Notes under the pieces: model-generated
What the model saw: only the letters and a program-made list of their open reading frames with translations
What the model was told of the DNA's origin: nothing
Databases searched by the model: none
Shown here: positions 7,937-16,461 of the stretch, in pieces
How the letters are laid out: every line of letters starts with the position of its first letter
Position numbering within the stretch: position 1 is the stretch's first letter
Position numbers and translations under genes: made by a program
From: JAICUY01 sp035708065
GTDB lineage: Bacteria; Chloroflexota; Limnocylindria; QHBO01
Direction: 5' to 3'
Assembly: GCA_035708065.1 (NCBI GenBank)
Contig: DASSTC010000017.1
Location: 1-44,018, forward strand
DNA length: 44,018 bases

Positions 7937-9322
7937 TCACTCCGTTCCGGAACTGGTTGGCTGGGGTTCGGCCTGTTCGGCCTCGGCCTCATCGGCCGCT
8001 TCGGCCTCGCCGGCCGCGGGCTCGGTCGCATCGGTCCCGAGCGCGCGTTCGATGAGGGTGTCGACGAGTTTACGGTTCCGCATCGTCATGCGCAGGTACG
8101 AGCGACCGCTGCGCGAGGCCCAGTACTCGGCAAGCTTGGGGTCGGGCTGCGGACCGAGCTGGCTGGCGAGCTCGGCGTCGATCTCGGTGTCGGCGACGTC
8201 GACGCCTTCCTTCTCGGCGATCGACGACAGCACGAGGAGGGTCTTCACCCGGCGCTGTGCGGGCTCGCGCAGCTCGGCGGAGAGCTCCTCCGGTGACTGC
8301 TTCGCCAGCTCGAGGTACTGCTCCATCCCGATGCGCTGCTGCGCCAGGCGGCTGCGCAGCTCGTCGCGCATGATCTCGACCTCGTTGGCGACCATCACCT
8401 CGGGCAGCTCGACCGTCGCGTTGGTCGAGGCGAAGTCGATGATCCGGTCGGCAAAGGTGTGCCGCGCCTCCGCCTCGGCCCGCTGCTGGAGCGCATCACG
8501 AATCTCGGCACGCAGCTCGTCCATCGTCTGCACCTCGCCGACCGACTTCGCGAACTCGTCGTCGGCATCGGGCAGGACGCGCTCGCGCAGGTCGAGCAGC
8601 GTTGCGTCGAAGTGCGCCTGCTTGCCCTGCAGCTCCTCGACGCGATAGTCGTCGGGGAAGGTGACGTCGAAGCCCTTCTCCTCGTCGATGCGCATCCCGA
8701 CCAGGTTGTCCTCCCAACCGGGGATCATGCGGTCCTCGCCGACGATCAACGGCATGCGATCGGCGCTGCCGCCCTCGAACGGCTCGCCGTCGATCGTACC
8801 GACGAACTTCACCGACACGACGTCGCCCCGCTGGGCACCGCGGTCGTCGACCGGCCGCAGCGAGCCCTGCTGCTCGCGCAGCTCCTCGATGACGTGCTCG
8901 ATCTGCTCGTCAGTCGTCTCGGGAACCTCGAGCGTGAACGGGTAGTCGGTGTACGCGCCGAGCTGGACCTCGGGCCGCACCGAGACCGTGGCCGTGAAGC
9001 TGACCGGACTGCCCTCGGCGAGCGCCGACGGGTCGATGTCGACCTTGGGCTGGTCGATCGGCACGATGTCGGTCTGGTCGAGCGCCGCGTCGTAGCTGGC
9101 GCTGACGAGATGCTCCATCACCTCGGCGAGCACGGAGGCGCGCCCCACGAATCGGTCGATCACGTGGCGCGGCGCCTTCCCGGGCCGGAAGCCGGGCACG
9201 CGGGTGCGCTCGGCGACATGCCGGTAGGCGGTCGCGAAGTGGCGATCGACATCGGTCGACGGGACGTCGATCTCGAGGACCATCCGCGAGCCGGGCTCCG
9301 GACGGGTGGAAACGCTGACCAA
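7937..9322 (-). CDS. tig: Trigger factor
   Basis: A 461-residue ribosome-associated chaperone with peptidyl-prolyl isomerase activity. The ribosome-docking signature VPGFRPGKAP lies near residue 35, the FKBP-type domain (GDVVSVKFVGTIDGEPFEGG...) covers roughly 145-235, and the helical C-domain follows. The tail of about 35 residues is acidic and Ala/Glu-rich. I chose the TTG at 9322 because AGGAG precedes it by 5 nt and the protein then begins VSVSTRPEPGSR, matching the family's N-terminus; an upstream in-frame TTG has no such support. A tRNA-Leu gene lies 46 nt upstream on the same strand and could be cotranscribed. Confidence 0.96.
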   Translation of the reverse strand: MVSVSTRPEPGSRMVLEIDVPSTDVDRHFATAYRHVAERTRVPGFRPGKAPRHVIDRFVGRASVLAEVMEHLVSASYDAALDQTDIVPIDQPKVDIDPSALAEGSPVSFTATVSVRPEVQLGAYTDYPFTLEVPETTDEQIEHVIEELREQQGSLRPVDDRGAQRGDVVSVKFVGTIDGEPFEGGSADRMPLIVGEDRMIPGWEDNLVGMRIDEEKGFDVTFPDDYRVEELQGKQAHFDATLLDLRERVLPDADDEFAKSVGEVQTMDELRAEIRDALQQRAEAEARHTFADRIIDFASTNATVELPEVMVANEVEIMRDELRSRLAQQRIGMEQYLELAKQSPEELSAELREPAQRRVKTLLVLSSIAEKEGVDVADTEIDAELASQLGPQPDPKLAEYWASRSGRSYLRMTMRNRKLVDTLIERALGTDATEPAAGEAEAADEAEAEQAEPQPTSSGTE

Positions 9323-9368
9323 GTGAGCTCCTGTCTGCTGCGGGCGACCTCGGGCGGGCAACCTGTTG

Positions 9369-9449
9369 TGGGCGAGGCGAGACTCGAACTCGCACGTCTT
9401 GCGACACCAGCTCCTAAAGCTGGCGCGTCTGCCATTCCGCCACTCGCCC
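9369..9449 (-). tRNA. tRNA-Leu (anticodon TAG)
   Basis: A full class II cloverleaf: acceptor GGGCGAG/CTCGCCC, anticodon stem CCAGC/GCTGG with loop TTTAGGA (anticodon TAG, reading CUA), a long variable arm TGTCGCAAGACGT, and T-arm GCGAG/CTCGC with TTCGAGT. The 3' CCA is not encoded. A TTGGCG box followed 16 nt later by GATAGC upstream could be its promoter. Confidence 0.95.
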
Positions 9450-9498
9450 GTGGCTATCGCGCGTGGGTGGCCGCCGCCAAGTCTAGCCGACCGCGCGG

Positions 9499-9504
9499 TA
9501 TCCT
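9499..9504 (+). promoter_or_regulatory. -10 element TATCCT, probable leaderless start
   Basis: TATCCT ends 9 nt before the ATG at 9514. There is no Shine-Dalgarno sequence. Confidence 0.45.
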
Positions 9505-9513
9505 CCGCCCGCC

Positions 9514-10056
9514 ATGACCGATGCGTTCCTCGGCGACACCGTCGCGCTGCTCGAGCGCACGCCGCGGGTCGTGCGGGCGCTGCTCGACGGCCTGCCCGAT
9601 GCCTGGACCGGGACGCCGGACACCGCGGGCGGCTGGACGCCGCGCGACGTCGTCGGGCACCTCATCTCGGCCGAGCTCGACGACTGGATGCCGCGCGTCG
9701 AGATCCTGCTCGCGAACGAGCCGGATCGCACGTTCGAGCCGTTCGACCGCTTCGCGCACGTCGAGCGTGACCGCGATGTGCCGCTCCCGGCGCTGATCGA
9801 CCGCTTCGCCGAGCTGCGGACCGATGGCCTCAACCGACTGGACCAGGTCGTCAGCGACGCAGATCTCGACCGTCGCGGCCGCCATCCCGACCTCGGCGAG
9901 GTCACGATGCGGGAGCTGCTCGCCACGTGGGCCGTCCACGATCTGGACCACGTCGCGCAGATCTACGCGGCGCTGGCCGGCAGCCACGAAGCGGCGGTCG
10001 GACCGTGGAAGGCGAACCTCGGGATCGTGCTCCGCCGCGACGAGGTGAAGGGCTAA
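9514..10056 (+). CDS. DinB-like four-helix-bundle protein
   Basis: A 180-residue protein of the DinB/YfiT metal-binding superfamily, which includes thiol-dependent transferases and many uncharacterised stress proteins. The three expected histidines are visible: VVGHLISAE near residue 49, and WAVHDLDHVAQI near 144-148. The helix patterns fit the family. The exact reaction is unknown. Its stop codon overlaps the stop of the convergent gene (shared CTAA at 10053-10056). The coding start contains the octamer ACCGATGC at 9517. Confidence 0.85.
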   Translation: MTDAFLGDTVALLERTPRVVRALLDGLPDAWTGTPDTAGGWTPRDVVGHLISAELDDWMPRVEILLANEPDRTFEPFDRFAHVERDRDVPLPALIDRFAELRTDGLNRLDQVVSDADLDRRGRHPDLGEVTMRELLATWAVHDLDHVAQIYAALAGSHEAAVGPWKANLGIVLRRDEVKG

Positions 10057-10769
10057 CCGGCTCCGCTGTTTCGGCTGCGGGCGGACATGGCAGAGTAGTC
10101 GGCGACCTGCTCGCGGACGTTGGCGATGTCCGTCTGCCCATCGGCGCCGACCGCGGCGTTGGCACGCTTCGGCCCGCGCTTCGTACCGGGTTCGGCAGCG
10201 CCACCGATCGTCCCGGCCGCGTCCAGCGGCGCGATCCCGCTCGGTGGCTCGCTCGACAGGAAGCGCTCGACCGCCTTGCGGGCCAGTGCCGCCGACAGGA
10301 TCGCGGCCGCGGCCTCGAACGCCTTCCAGCTGGCACGGCCCGGGCCGGGCGGCCCTTCGACCATCTGCTTCGCCAGCTCCTTCCGCGCCTTCTTGTTCTT
10401 CAGCGGCGCCTGCCGCCAGGCGAGCAGCTCTTCGGCGAGCCCCTCGCGCGCTCGCTCGGCCCTAGGACCGAGCGTTCCCGCCAGCGAGTCGACCCACGAC
10501 TGCATCGGCTTCGGCAGGCTGTCGTACGCCTTCTCGGGAGTCGTCTTCATCAGGCGGCGACGGGCGAGGCGCGCCGCGCGCATCGGTCCGCCGGCCAGCA
10601 GGAAGACGGCGCCGGCACCCAGCCCGATGAAGAGGGCCGGGTTCTCCTTGAACTTGGCCTTGATGTCGACGCTGCGCCGGACGCGGTCCTTCAGCTCGTC
10701 GGCGGTGCGCTGCAGCTTGATGCGCTGCGCCTCGAGCTCTACTCGCGTCTGATCAAGCGTTTCGCCCAC
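10053..10769 (-). CDS. DUF3618-like membrane-associated protein
   Basis: A 238-residue protein starting GETLDQTRVELEAQRIKLQ, close to the DUF3618 opening pattern. A short amphipathic helix, one hydrophobic segment (ALFIGLGAGAVFLLAGG, about 47-63) and a long charged Lys/Arg/Ala-rich cytoplasmic part follow. Its GTG start lies about 30 nt inside the 3' end of the upstream holin-like gene, so the pair is translationally coupled. Such pairs are common in high-GC bacteria and are often linked to envelope stress, but the function is unknown. Confidence 0.72.
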   Translation of the reverse strand: MGETLDQTRVELEAQRIKLQRTADELKDRVRRSVDIKAKFKENPALFIGLGAGAVFLLAGGPMRAARLARRRLMKTTPEKAYDSLPKPMQSWVDSLAGTLGPRAERAREGLAEELLAWRQAPLKNKKARKELAKQMVEGPPGPGRASWKAFEAAAAILSAALARKAVERFLSSEPPSGIAPLDAAGTIGGAAEPGTKRGPKRANAAVGADGQTDIANVREQVADYSAMSARSRNSGAG

Positions 10770-11149
10770 GCGATGTCCTCCTTGACCGATGCGATGGTTT
10801 CCTCCGGCGTCGGCTTCACCTGGCGGACCTGTTGGTAACCGCGCCAGCCGAAGAACGCCGCGAGCAGGCCGAGCACCACGAAGACGATGAGTGCCCAGAG
10901 CCAGCCCGGCCAGCCGGTGAGCGCAGCCAGGCCGAGGATGATGAACACCAGCAGGGTGATGAACGCGAAGATGGCCAGCCCGGCGGTCAGCGCGAAGTTG
11001 ATGGCGCCGCCCTTGACGTGGCCGAGCGACTGGGCCATCTCCTGGCGGCCATGCTGAACCTCGAGCTTGGCGAGGCCGATGGCACCGCCGACGAGCTCGC
11101 GGGCCAGGCCGATCATGCTCCTGCTGCGCGGCTCGTCGCGATTCGTCAT
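10739..11149 (-). CDS. Phage holin family / YqjE-like membrane protein
   Basis: A 136-residue protein with the pattern of the Actinobacteria holin-X/DUF1469 group: a Leu/Gly-rich amphipathic N-terminal region (MIGLARELVGGAIGLAKLE), then two transmembrane helices of about 47-68 and 73-94, and a charged tail. There is no evidence that it belongs to a phage. A strong Shine-Dalgarno GGAGG lies 6 nt before the ATG at 11149, in contrast to the leaderless genes nearby. It is probably an accessory membrane protein that works with the overlapping downstream gene. Confidence 0.8.
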   Translation of the reverse strand: MTNRDEPRSRSMIGLARELVGGAIGLAKLEVQHGRQEMAQSLGHVKGGAINFALTAGLAIFAFITLLVFIILGLAALTGWPGWLWALIVFVVLGLLAAFFGWRGYQQVRQVKPTPEETIASVKEDIAWAKRLIRRE

Positions 11150-11196
11150 CCATACCTCCGGGCATTGGTCGCCGACGGCACCGCTGCGGCCCGCCG

Positions 11197-11202
11197 ATTC
11201 TA
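11197..11202 (-). promoter_or_regulatory. -10 element TAGAAT upstream of the holin-like gene
   Basis: TAGAAT on the minus strand, about 47 nt before the ATG at 11149 and back to back with the TATGCT of the divergent DUF3105 gene. Confidence 0.35.
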
Positions 11203-11230
11203 GCAAGGTGCACGTGAGGTGCCACCTCGC

Positions 11231-11236
11231 TATGCT
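11231..11236 (+). promoter_or_regulatory. -10 element TATGCT, probable leaderless start
   Basis: TATGCT ends 10 nt before the ATG at 11247. There is no Shine-Dalgarno sequence. Confidence 0.45.
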
Positions 11237-11246
11237 TCCGGCTCCG

Positions 11247-11909
11247 ATGAGCAAGCGCAGAACCTCCGGCATCCAGCGCCGGTCCCGAGCCTCCGACGCT
11301 GCCATGAACCGCCGCCTGGGCGAGGGCGGCAGCCGATTCGACATGCGGATCGTGGCGATCGCCGGCTTCCTGCTGGTTGGCGTGCTGGTCGTCGCCTTCG
11401 CGCTCGTCTCGGCGGCTCCGAAGAGCGTTGCCTACGCCGGCGAACGACAGCCCGACGAGGGCCGCGGCCACGTCGCCGACGGCACGCCGGACATGCAGTA
11501 CAAGTCCGTTCCGGCGACATCGGGGTCGCACTGGGTGACGCCGGCGAACTGGGGCATCTACGGACCGGACCAGCCGGGCCAGTACGCCGCACCACTGCCG
11601 GAGCCGCAGTCGGTGCACAACCTGGAGCACGGCGGCACGGTGATCTGGTACCAGCCCACGAAGATCCAGCCGGCCGACCTCGAGAAGCTGCAGAACTTCG
11701 TCCGCGGCCAGCTCGCCGGATCGCGCTTCAAGGTCATCCTGGCGCCGTGGACCGGCCAGGACTTCGGCCACCCGATCGCGGCGGTGGCCTGGGACTGGCG
11801 GCTCTACCTCGACGAAGCGAACACCGATGCGCTCAAGGAGTTCATCGCGGCGCACTACCAGCAGTCGCCCGAGCCGAATGGAGGGCCGGGACCGCCGGCA
11901 CTCCAGTAG
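11247..11909 (+). CDS. DUF3105 domain-containing membrane-anchored protein
   Basis: A 220-residue protein with a basic N-terminus, one transmembrane helix (IVAIAGFLLVGVLVVAFALV, about 33-53) and an outside domain. That domain carries the DUF3105 signatures: YKSVPATSGSHWVTPANWGIY, then VHNLEHGGTVIWYQP, and later WDWRLYLDEAN. The His/Cys-free conserved core suggests a small extracytoplasmic fold; no function is established. It is likely monocistronic, because a tRNA follows about 70 nt later. Confidence 0.87.
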   Translation: MSKRRTSGIQRRSRASDAAMNRRLGEGGSRFDMRIVAIAGFLLVGVLVVAFALVSAAPKSVAYAGERQPDEGRGHVADGTPDMQYKSVPATSGSHWVTPANWGIYGPDQPGQYAAPLPEPQSVHNLEHGGTVIWYQPTKIQPADLEKLQNFVRGQLAGSRFKVILAPWTGQDFGHPIAAVAWDWRLYLDEANTDALKEFIAAHYQQSPEPNGGPGPPALQ

Positions 11910-11943
11910 CGCCAGGTTGGCAGCCAGATCGTCGTCGGCGCGG

Positions 11944-11972
11944 TTGACGACACCCGGCGTGCTCGTCATCAT
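11944..11972 (+). promoter_or_regulatory. Promoter of tRNA-Lys
   Basis: TTGACG, 17 nt, CATCAT, ending 8 nt before the tRNA 5' end. It is one of the few places in the window with a clear -35. Confidence 0.5.
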
Positions 11973-11980
11973 CTCTCGAC

Positions 11981-12055
11981 GGGCGGCTAGCTCAACGGCA
12001 GAGCAAGTGACTCTTAATCACTAGGTTCAGGGTTCGAATCCCTGGCCGCTCACCA
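11981..12055 (+). tRNA. tRNA-Lys (anticodon CTT)
   Basis: Acceptor GGGCGGC/GCCGCTC with one G-U pair, D-arm GCTC...GAGC, anticodon stem AGTGA/TCACT with loop CTCTTAA (anticodon CTT), T-arm CAGGG/CCCTG with TTCGAAT. The discriminator A is followed by an encoded CCA at 12053-12055. Confidence 0.96.
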
Positions 12056-12138
12056 CCCCTCCACCTCCCCTGGGGTGCGGACGCCCGCGGCCGGGACCTG
12101 CCAACCGGGCGCGCGCGGACATCGGCGCCCAATCCGGC

Positions 12139-12144
12139 TAGCAT
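12139..12144 (+). promoter_or_regulatory. -10 element TAGCAT upstream of the M16 pair
   Basis: TAGCAT is 37 nt before the GTG at 12182. The leader contains a GCATCGGT octamer (12155) and a GGAG Shine-Dalgarno sequence. An ATG overlapping the -10 (12143) is unlikely to be the start. Confidence 0.35.
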
Positions 12145-12181
12145 GCAAGGCTCTGCATCGGTCCATCGAACGGAGCCTTCC

Positions 12182-13555
12182 GTGCCGCACATTCCCATCG
12201 AACGACATCAGCTCGACAACGGACTTCGCATCGTCCTGTCGCGCGACGACTCGACGCCGATCGTCGCCGTGAACCTGTGGTACGACGTCGGCTCGAAGCA
12301 CGAGCAGCATGGCAAGACCGGCTTTGCGCACCTGTTCGAACACATGATGTTCCAGGGCTCCGAGAACGTCGCCAAGGGCGAGCACTTCGCCCAGGTGCAG
12401 GCGGCCGGCGGCACGCTCAACGCGACGACCTGGCTCGACCGCACGAACTACTTCGAGACGCTCCCCTCGCACGAGCTCGAGCTCGCACTGTGGCTGGAGG
12501 CCGACCGCATGGGGCGCCTGCTGCCGGCGATGACCCAGGAGAAGCTCGACAACCAGCGCGACGTGGTGAAGAACGAGCGACGCTGGGCGGTCGACAACCA
12601 GCCGTACGGCACCTGGGACGAGAAGCTCCAGGCGCTGATCTACCCCGAGGGCCATCCGTACCACCACTCGACGATCGGATCGATGGAGGACCTCTCGGCC
12701 GCATCCCTCGACGACGTCAGCCGCTTCTTCGCTACCTGGTACGCGCCGAACAACGCGGTGCTGACCGTGGCCGGCGACTTCGAGCCGCAGGCCGCGTTGG
12801 CGGCCATCGAGCGCCAGTTCGGACCGATCCCGGCCAACGCGCAGCTCCCCGGGCGTCCGGACATGAGCGTCGAGCCGCGCATCGGCCAGGAGATTCGCGA
12901 GGTCGTCCACGACCGCGTGCCGCTGCCGAGGGTCTACGTCAGCTACCGGATGCCCACCTTCGGGACCGATGCCTGGGACGCGTTGGAGGTCGCCTCCGAC
13001 CTGCTCGCCTCCGGCCGTGCCTCGCGCCTGTACCGCAGCCTGGTCCGCGAACGACAGCTGGCGCAGGACGTCACGGTCTTCGCCTTCCCGATGGTCGGCG
13101 GCGCATCGATGTTCACGCTGTGGGCCACGACGCGTCCCGGCGTCGACCACGAGGAGCTGGAGCAGGCGCTGCTCGGCGAGATCGAGCGGCTGAAGACCGA
13201 CGGGCCCAGCGCCGAGGAGCTGGAACGCGTCCGCAACCTCCACGCCGCGGGCGTCGAGTCGAGCCTCGAGCGGCTCGCCGAACGAGCGGATCGGCTCAGC
13301 ATGTACACCGTCCTGTTCGACGCTCCGGAGATGATCAACACCGAGGTGAGCCGCTATGAGTCGGTCGGCGCCGAGCGGGTGCGCGCCGCCATGGCCGAGA
13401 CGCTGCGCGACGACAACCGGGTGGTGCTCACCTACCTGCCGGCCGATGTCCCCGAGCCGGAGGCCGAGGCCGAGGTCGCCGCGCTCGCCGGCGCCGAAAC
13501 GGGCGAGGCGATGGCGCAGCCGGTCGAAGCCGGCGGCGAGGAGCCGGCCCGATGA
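12182..13555 (+). CDS. M16 family zinc peptidase, catalytic partner
   Basis: A 457-residue pitrilysin-family metallopeptidase. The inverted zinc motif His50-Leu-Phe-Glu53-His54 (HLFEH) is intact and the distal glutamate region KNERR follows about 75 residues later. The second half is the usual structural repeat. The GTG at 12182 gives the family-typical beginning PHIPIERHQLDNGLRIVL and has GGAG 7 nt upstream. The next gene overlaps by 4 nt and encodes the non-catalytic partner, as in many bacterial M16B heterodimers. The enzyme is probably cytoplasmic, since no signal peptide is seen. The tail is acidic and Ala/Glu-rich. Confidence 0.94.
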   Translation: MPHIPIERHQLDNGLRIVLSRDDSTPIVAVNLWYDVGSKHEQHGKTGFAHLFEHMMFQGSENVAKGEHFAQVQAAGGTLNATTWLDRTNYFETLPSHELELALWLEADRMGRLLPAMTQEKLDNQRDVVKNERRWAVDNQPYGTWDEKLQALIYPEGHPYHHSTIGSMEDLSAASLDDVSRFFATWYAPNNAVLTVAGDFEPQAALAAIERQFGPIPANAQLPGRPDMSVEPRIGQEIREVVHDRVPLPRVYVSYRMPTFGTDAWDALEVASDLLASGRASRLYRSLVRERQLAQDVTVFAFPMVGGASMFTLWATTRPGVDHEELEQALLGEIERLKTDGPSAEELERVRNLHAAGVESSLERLAERADRLSMYTVLFDAPEMINTEVSRYESVGAERVRAAMAETLRDDNRVVLTYLPADVPEPEAEAEVAALAGAETGEAMAQPVEAGGEEPAR

Positions 13556-14907
13556 CCGTCGCGAACCCCAAGCGTCCGGCGCCGTCCGCGCCGCGCCCGT
13601 ACCACTTCCCCCGGTTCGAGCGACGACGGCTCGACAACGGGCTGAGCGTGTGGCTCGTGCCGCTGGCCGACAGTGGCCTGGCGAACGTCCATCTGCTGTT
13701 CGACGCCGGCGCGGCTGCCGAAGACGAGGCGCACGGCGGCGTCGCCGCGCTGACTGCCCAGCTGCTCGTCACCGGCACGGCACGGCTGGACGCCGGCGCG
13801 TTCGCCGAGGCGACCGAGCGGCTCGGCATCGAGGTGAGCAGCGAGTCGAGCTGGGACAGCGCGCGCGGCGCATTCCAGGCGCTGCCGCAGCATGTCGGCA
13901 AAGGTCTCGAGCTGCTGGCCGAGATGGTCCGCCAGCCGCGCTTCGACCCGGCCGAATTCGAGCGGCTCAAGGCCGAGCGACTGGCCGACATCCTCCAGGC
14001 ACGGGCGGACGCCGGTCGACTCGCCGACGAGATGTTCCTGCGCAACCTCTACGCCGATTCGGTCGCGTATCGCCGCTCCGCGGCCGGCACGCCGGAGACC
14101 GTGAGCGAGCTGGTGCGCGACGACGTGGTCAGCTTCCACGCGCGCCAGTACGCGCCCGATCGCGCGCATCTCATTGTGGCGGGGAGCTTCGACACTGACG
14201 CGCTGATGCGCGACGCCGAGCGGCTGCTCGGCGACTGGAGTGGCACGTCGCCGGGGCATCGGTCGATCCAGCCGACGAGGGCCAGCGGTCGCCGGGTGGT
14301 CGTCGTCGACCGGCCCGGGTCGGTCCAGAGCGAGCTGCGCGTCGGCCAGATCGGGATCGACCGCTATGACCCGCGCTACTTCAGCGCCTCGGTGATGGCC
14401 GCACTGCTCGGCGGCGTCTTCGGCTCACGGCTCAACCGCCGTCTGCGCGAGGAGCTGGGCTACACGTACGGCGCCCACTCCACGTTCGACCCGCGGCGTG
14501 CTGCCGGACCGTTCGTGGCCCGCGCGGCGGTGCAGACCGAGGTCACCACGGACTCGATCCGCGAGCTCCTCGGCCAGCTCGACGGCATCCGCGCGACTGC
14601 GCCGGACGAGGCAGAGCTGCGCGAGGTGAAGAATTACCTCATCGGCGTCTTCCCGCTGCGCTTCGAGACGACCGGCGGCGTGGCAGCCGCCATCGAGCCG
14701 CTGGCGATCTACGGGCTGGACGACGACTACTGGCAGGAGTACCGCGGCCGGATCGAGGCGGTGACGCCCGACGACACGCACGCCGTGGCCAACGAGCTGA
14801 TCACGCCCGACGAGCTGCTGATCCTGCTGACCGGCGATGCGTCGAAGCTTGCCGCCGAGCTGCGCGAGGCCGATTTCGGACCGATGGAGGTCGTTCCGGC
14901 CGAATAA
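13552..14907 (+). CDS. M16 family peptidase homologue, presumed non-catalytic partner
   Basis: A 451-residue M16-fold protein that begins RFERRRLDNGLSVWLVP. At the position of HxxEH it has EDEAHGGVAALTAQLL, so the zinc ligands are lost. It keeps the R/Y pair region (FGSRLNRRLREELGYTYGAHS) that binds substrate in M16B partners. Active-inactive pairing in adjacent, overlapping genes (ATGA at 13552) is the established M16B arrangement, so a joint heterodimeric peptidase is a strong inference. The target peptide is unknown. Confidence 0.92.
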   Translation: MTVANPKRPAPSAPRPYHFPRFERRRLDNGLSVWLVPLADSGLANVHLLFDAGAAAEDEAHGGVAALTAQLLVTGTARLDAGAFAEATERLGIEVSSESSWDSARGAFQALPQHVGKGLELLAEMVRQPRFDPAEFERLKAERLADILQARADAGRLADEMFLRNLYADSVAYRRSAAGTPETVSELVRDDVVSFHARQYAPDRAHLIVAGSFDTDALMRDAERLLGDWSGTSPGHRSIQPTRASGRRVVVVDRPGSVQSELRVGQIGIDRYDPRYFSASVMAALLGGVFGSRLNRRLREELGYTYGAHSTFDPRRAAGPFVARAAVQTEVTTDSIRELLGQLDGIRATAPDEAELREVKNYLIGVFPLRFETTGGVAAAIEPLAIYGLDDDYWQEYRGRIEAVTPDDTHAVANELITPDELLILLTGDASKLAAELREADFGPMEVVPAE

Positions 14908-14918
14908 GGTTGCCGGCG

Positions 14919-16427
14919 TCAGGCGCCGCCGCCCGCCGCGCTGGTGGCGTCGCCCTCGGTGGCCCGAGCACTCCTTTGACGCGGGGCACGCTGCCAGCGC
15001 AGGGTGAAGATCGCCTTCGGCCGGCGCTGCTCGAGCTCGACGCTGCCACCCTGCGCCTGCATCAGCGCGTTGACCAGGTAGAGGCCCAGGCCGAGGCCGC
15101 GTCCCGCGCTGACGCGGTCGCGGAAGAGGTGCTCGGCCGTCTCGTCGGACACGCCGGGACCGTCGTCGATGATCCGCACGGCGATGGGATCGCCACCGAG
15201 CACCTCGACGCGGATCGGCGCACCGGGATTGGAGTAGCGATCGGCGTTGATCAGCAGGTTGGTGATCGCCTGCTCGGCGAAGTGGCGATCGCCGATCGCC
15301 GCCGGGCGGCCGCGCATGCGGAACGTGACCTCGCGCTCGCTGCCGCGCGCCCGCAGCCGCTCGAGCGCCGACTCGAGCGCAGCGGACAGGTCGAACGGCT
15401 CTCGGCGGGCCTGGACCTGGCCCGCATCGGCCCGCGAGAACAGCTCGAGCCGCTCGAGGATGCCGATCGCGGCGTCGACCGACTCCAGTGCCCGACGGCC
15501 ATGCGCCATGTTCGCGCGGTTCGGATCGCGCTCTGACAGCTCGATGCGCGCCTTGGCCACCGCCAACGGGTTGCGCAGCTCGTGCGCAACGAAGCTGGCG
15601 AAACGCGACAGCCGTCGGCGCTCGTCCTCCTCCTTGCCGACGTCGCGCAGCAGGAGCACGCAGCCACCGCCGGGGACCGGCGTGCCTTCGGCGGAGACGA
15701 TCATGTCCCGGCCGGACATCGGCAGCCGAACGGTCAGCCGCCGTCGCAGCGGACCGGCCTGCGCCGCGAGCTGCGGCCACTCATGCCGCGGCAGCGGGTT
15801 GCCCGCCTCGTCACGCGGCTCGGCCTGGCCGGCCCATTCGTCGACGTCGCGCTCGAAGAAGCTGCGGCCGAACACTCGCAGCGCGGCGCGATTGCCGTAG
15901 GTCCCGCGACCATCGGCGTCGTAGACCATCAGCGGCTCGGGGATTGCCTCGGCGACTTCCTGCAACCGGTTGCGCTCGCGCTCTGCGACGCGCAGCGCGA
16001 CGTCGAGGTCCCGTCGAGCACCAACCGCAGCCGCTCGCTCGCCCTCCGCGCGTCCCTCGGCGTCGACGCTCGACCGCCGGGCGAGGTGTGCCACGCGCAG
16101 CGCGCGATCCGAGCGCAGCGCCATCAGGACGACCAGGGGCGAGCCGACGATGAACGCGAACAGCCGGATCCCGTCGTCGAGGCCGATCGACCGCCCCTCG
16201 TGCGGCAGGAGGATGAGCACGACGACCACGAGCGTCGAAGCGAGGTAGGCGTATGTCGCCGCCGCGGCCCCAAGGCCCAGCCCGACGAGCGCGACCACCA
16301 GGATCAGCGGGCCGGTGAAGGGCACCACCTGGGCAAAGAACGAGCCCAGCAGGATCACGACGATCGCGGTGCCGGCGCCGATCAGGGCGCCGAGGACCGC
16401 GTTGCGCCCCGGACGCAGGAGGGCCAC
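14919..16427 (-). CDS. Membrane sensor histidine kinase with PAS-like domain
   Basis: A 502-residue sensor kinase. There are three to four hydrophobic segments in residues 10-105, then a short linker helix, a PAS-like domain (EAIPEPLMVYDADGRGTYGN..., about 165-265), and the HisKA domain with His282 in SFVAHELRNPLAV. The ATPase domain has N box NLLINADRYSNPG, G1 DDGPGV and G2 GRGLGLGL. All catalytic boxes look intact. The GTG at 16427 has GGAG 7 nt upstream; the open frame further upstream runs into the J-domain gene. No response regulator lies nearby, so it is an orphan kinase here. It is convergent with the M16 pair, 11 nt apart. Confidence 0.9.
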   Translation of the reverse strand: MALLRPGRNAVLGALIGAGTAIVVILLGSFFAQVVPFTGPLILVVALVGLGLGAAAATYAYLASTLVVVVLILLPHEGRSIGLDDGIRLFAFIVGSPLVVLMALRSDRALRVAHLARRSSVDAEGRAEGERAAAVGARRDLDVALRVAERERNRLQEVAEAIPEPLMVYDADGRGTYGNRAALRVFGRSFFERDVDEWAGQAEPRDEAGNPLPRHEWPQLAAQAGPLRRRLTVRLPMSGRDMIVSAEGTPVPGGGCVLLLRDVGKEEDERRRLSRFASFVAHELRNPLAVAKARIELSERDPNRANMAHGRRALESVDAAIGILERLELFSRADAGQVQARREPFDLSAALESALERLRARGSEREVTFRMRGRPAAIGDRHFAEQAITNLLINADRYSNPGAPIRVEVLGGDPIAVRIIDDGPGVSDETAEHLFRDRVSAGRGLGLGLYLVNALMQAQGGSVELEQRRPKAIFTLRWQRAPRQRSARATEGDATSAAGGGA

Positions 16428-16461
16428 TCGCTTGCTCCGTTGCGAAGGTTCGGGGGTAGTA

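Noticed and set aside
10739..11149. Prophage remnant because of the holin-like protein
   Set aside because: No other phage gene, attachment repeat or compositional shift is seen; this family is chromosomal in many high-GC bacteria.
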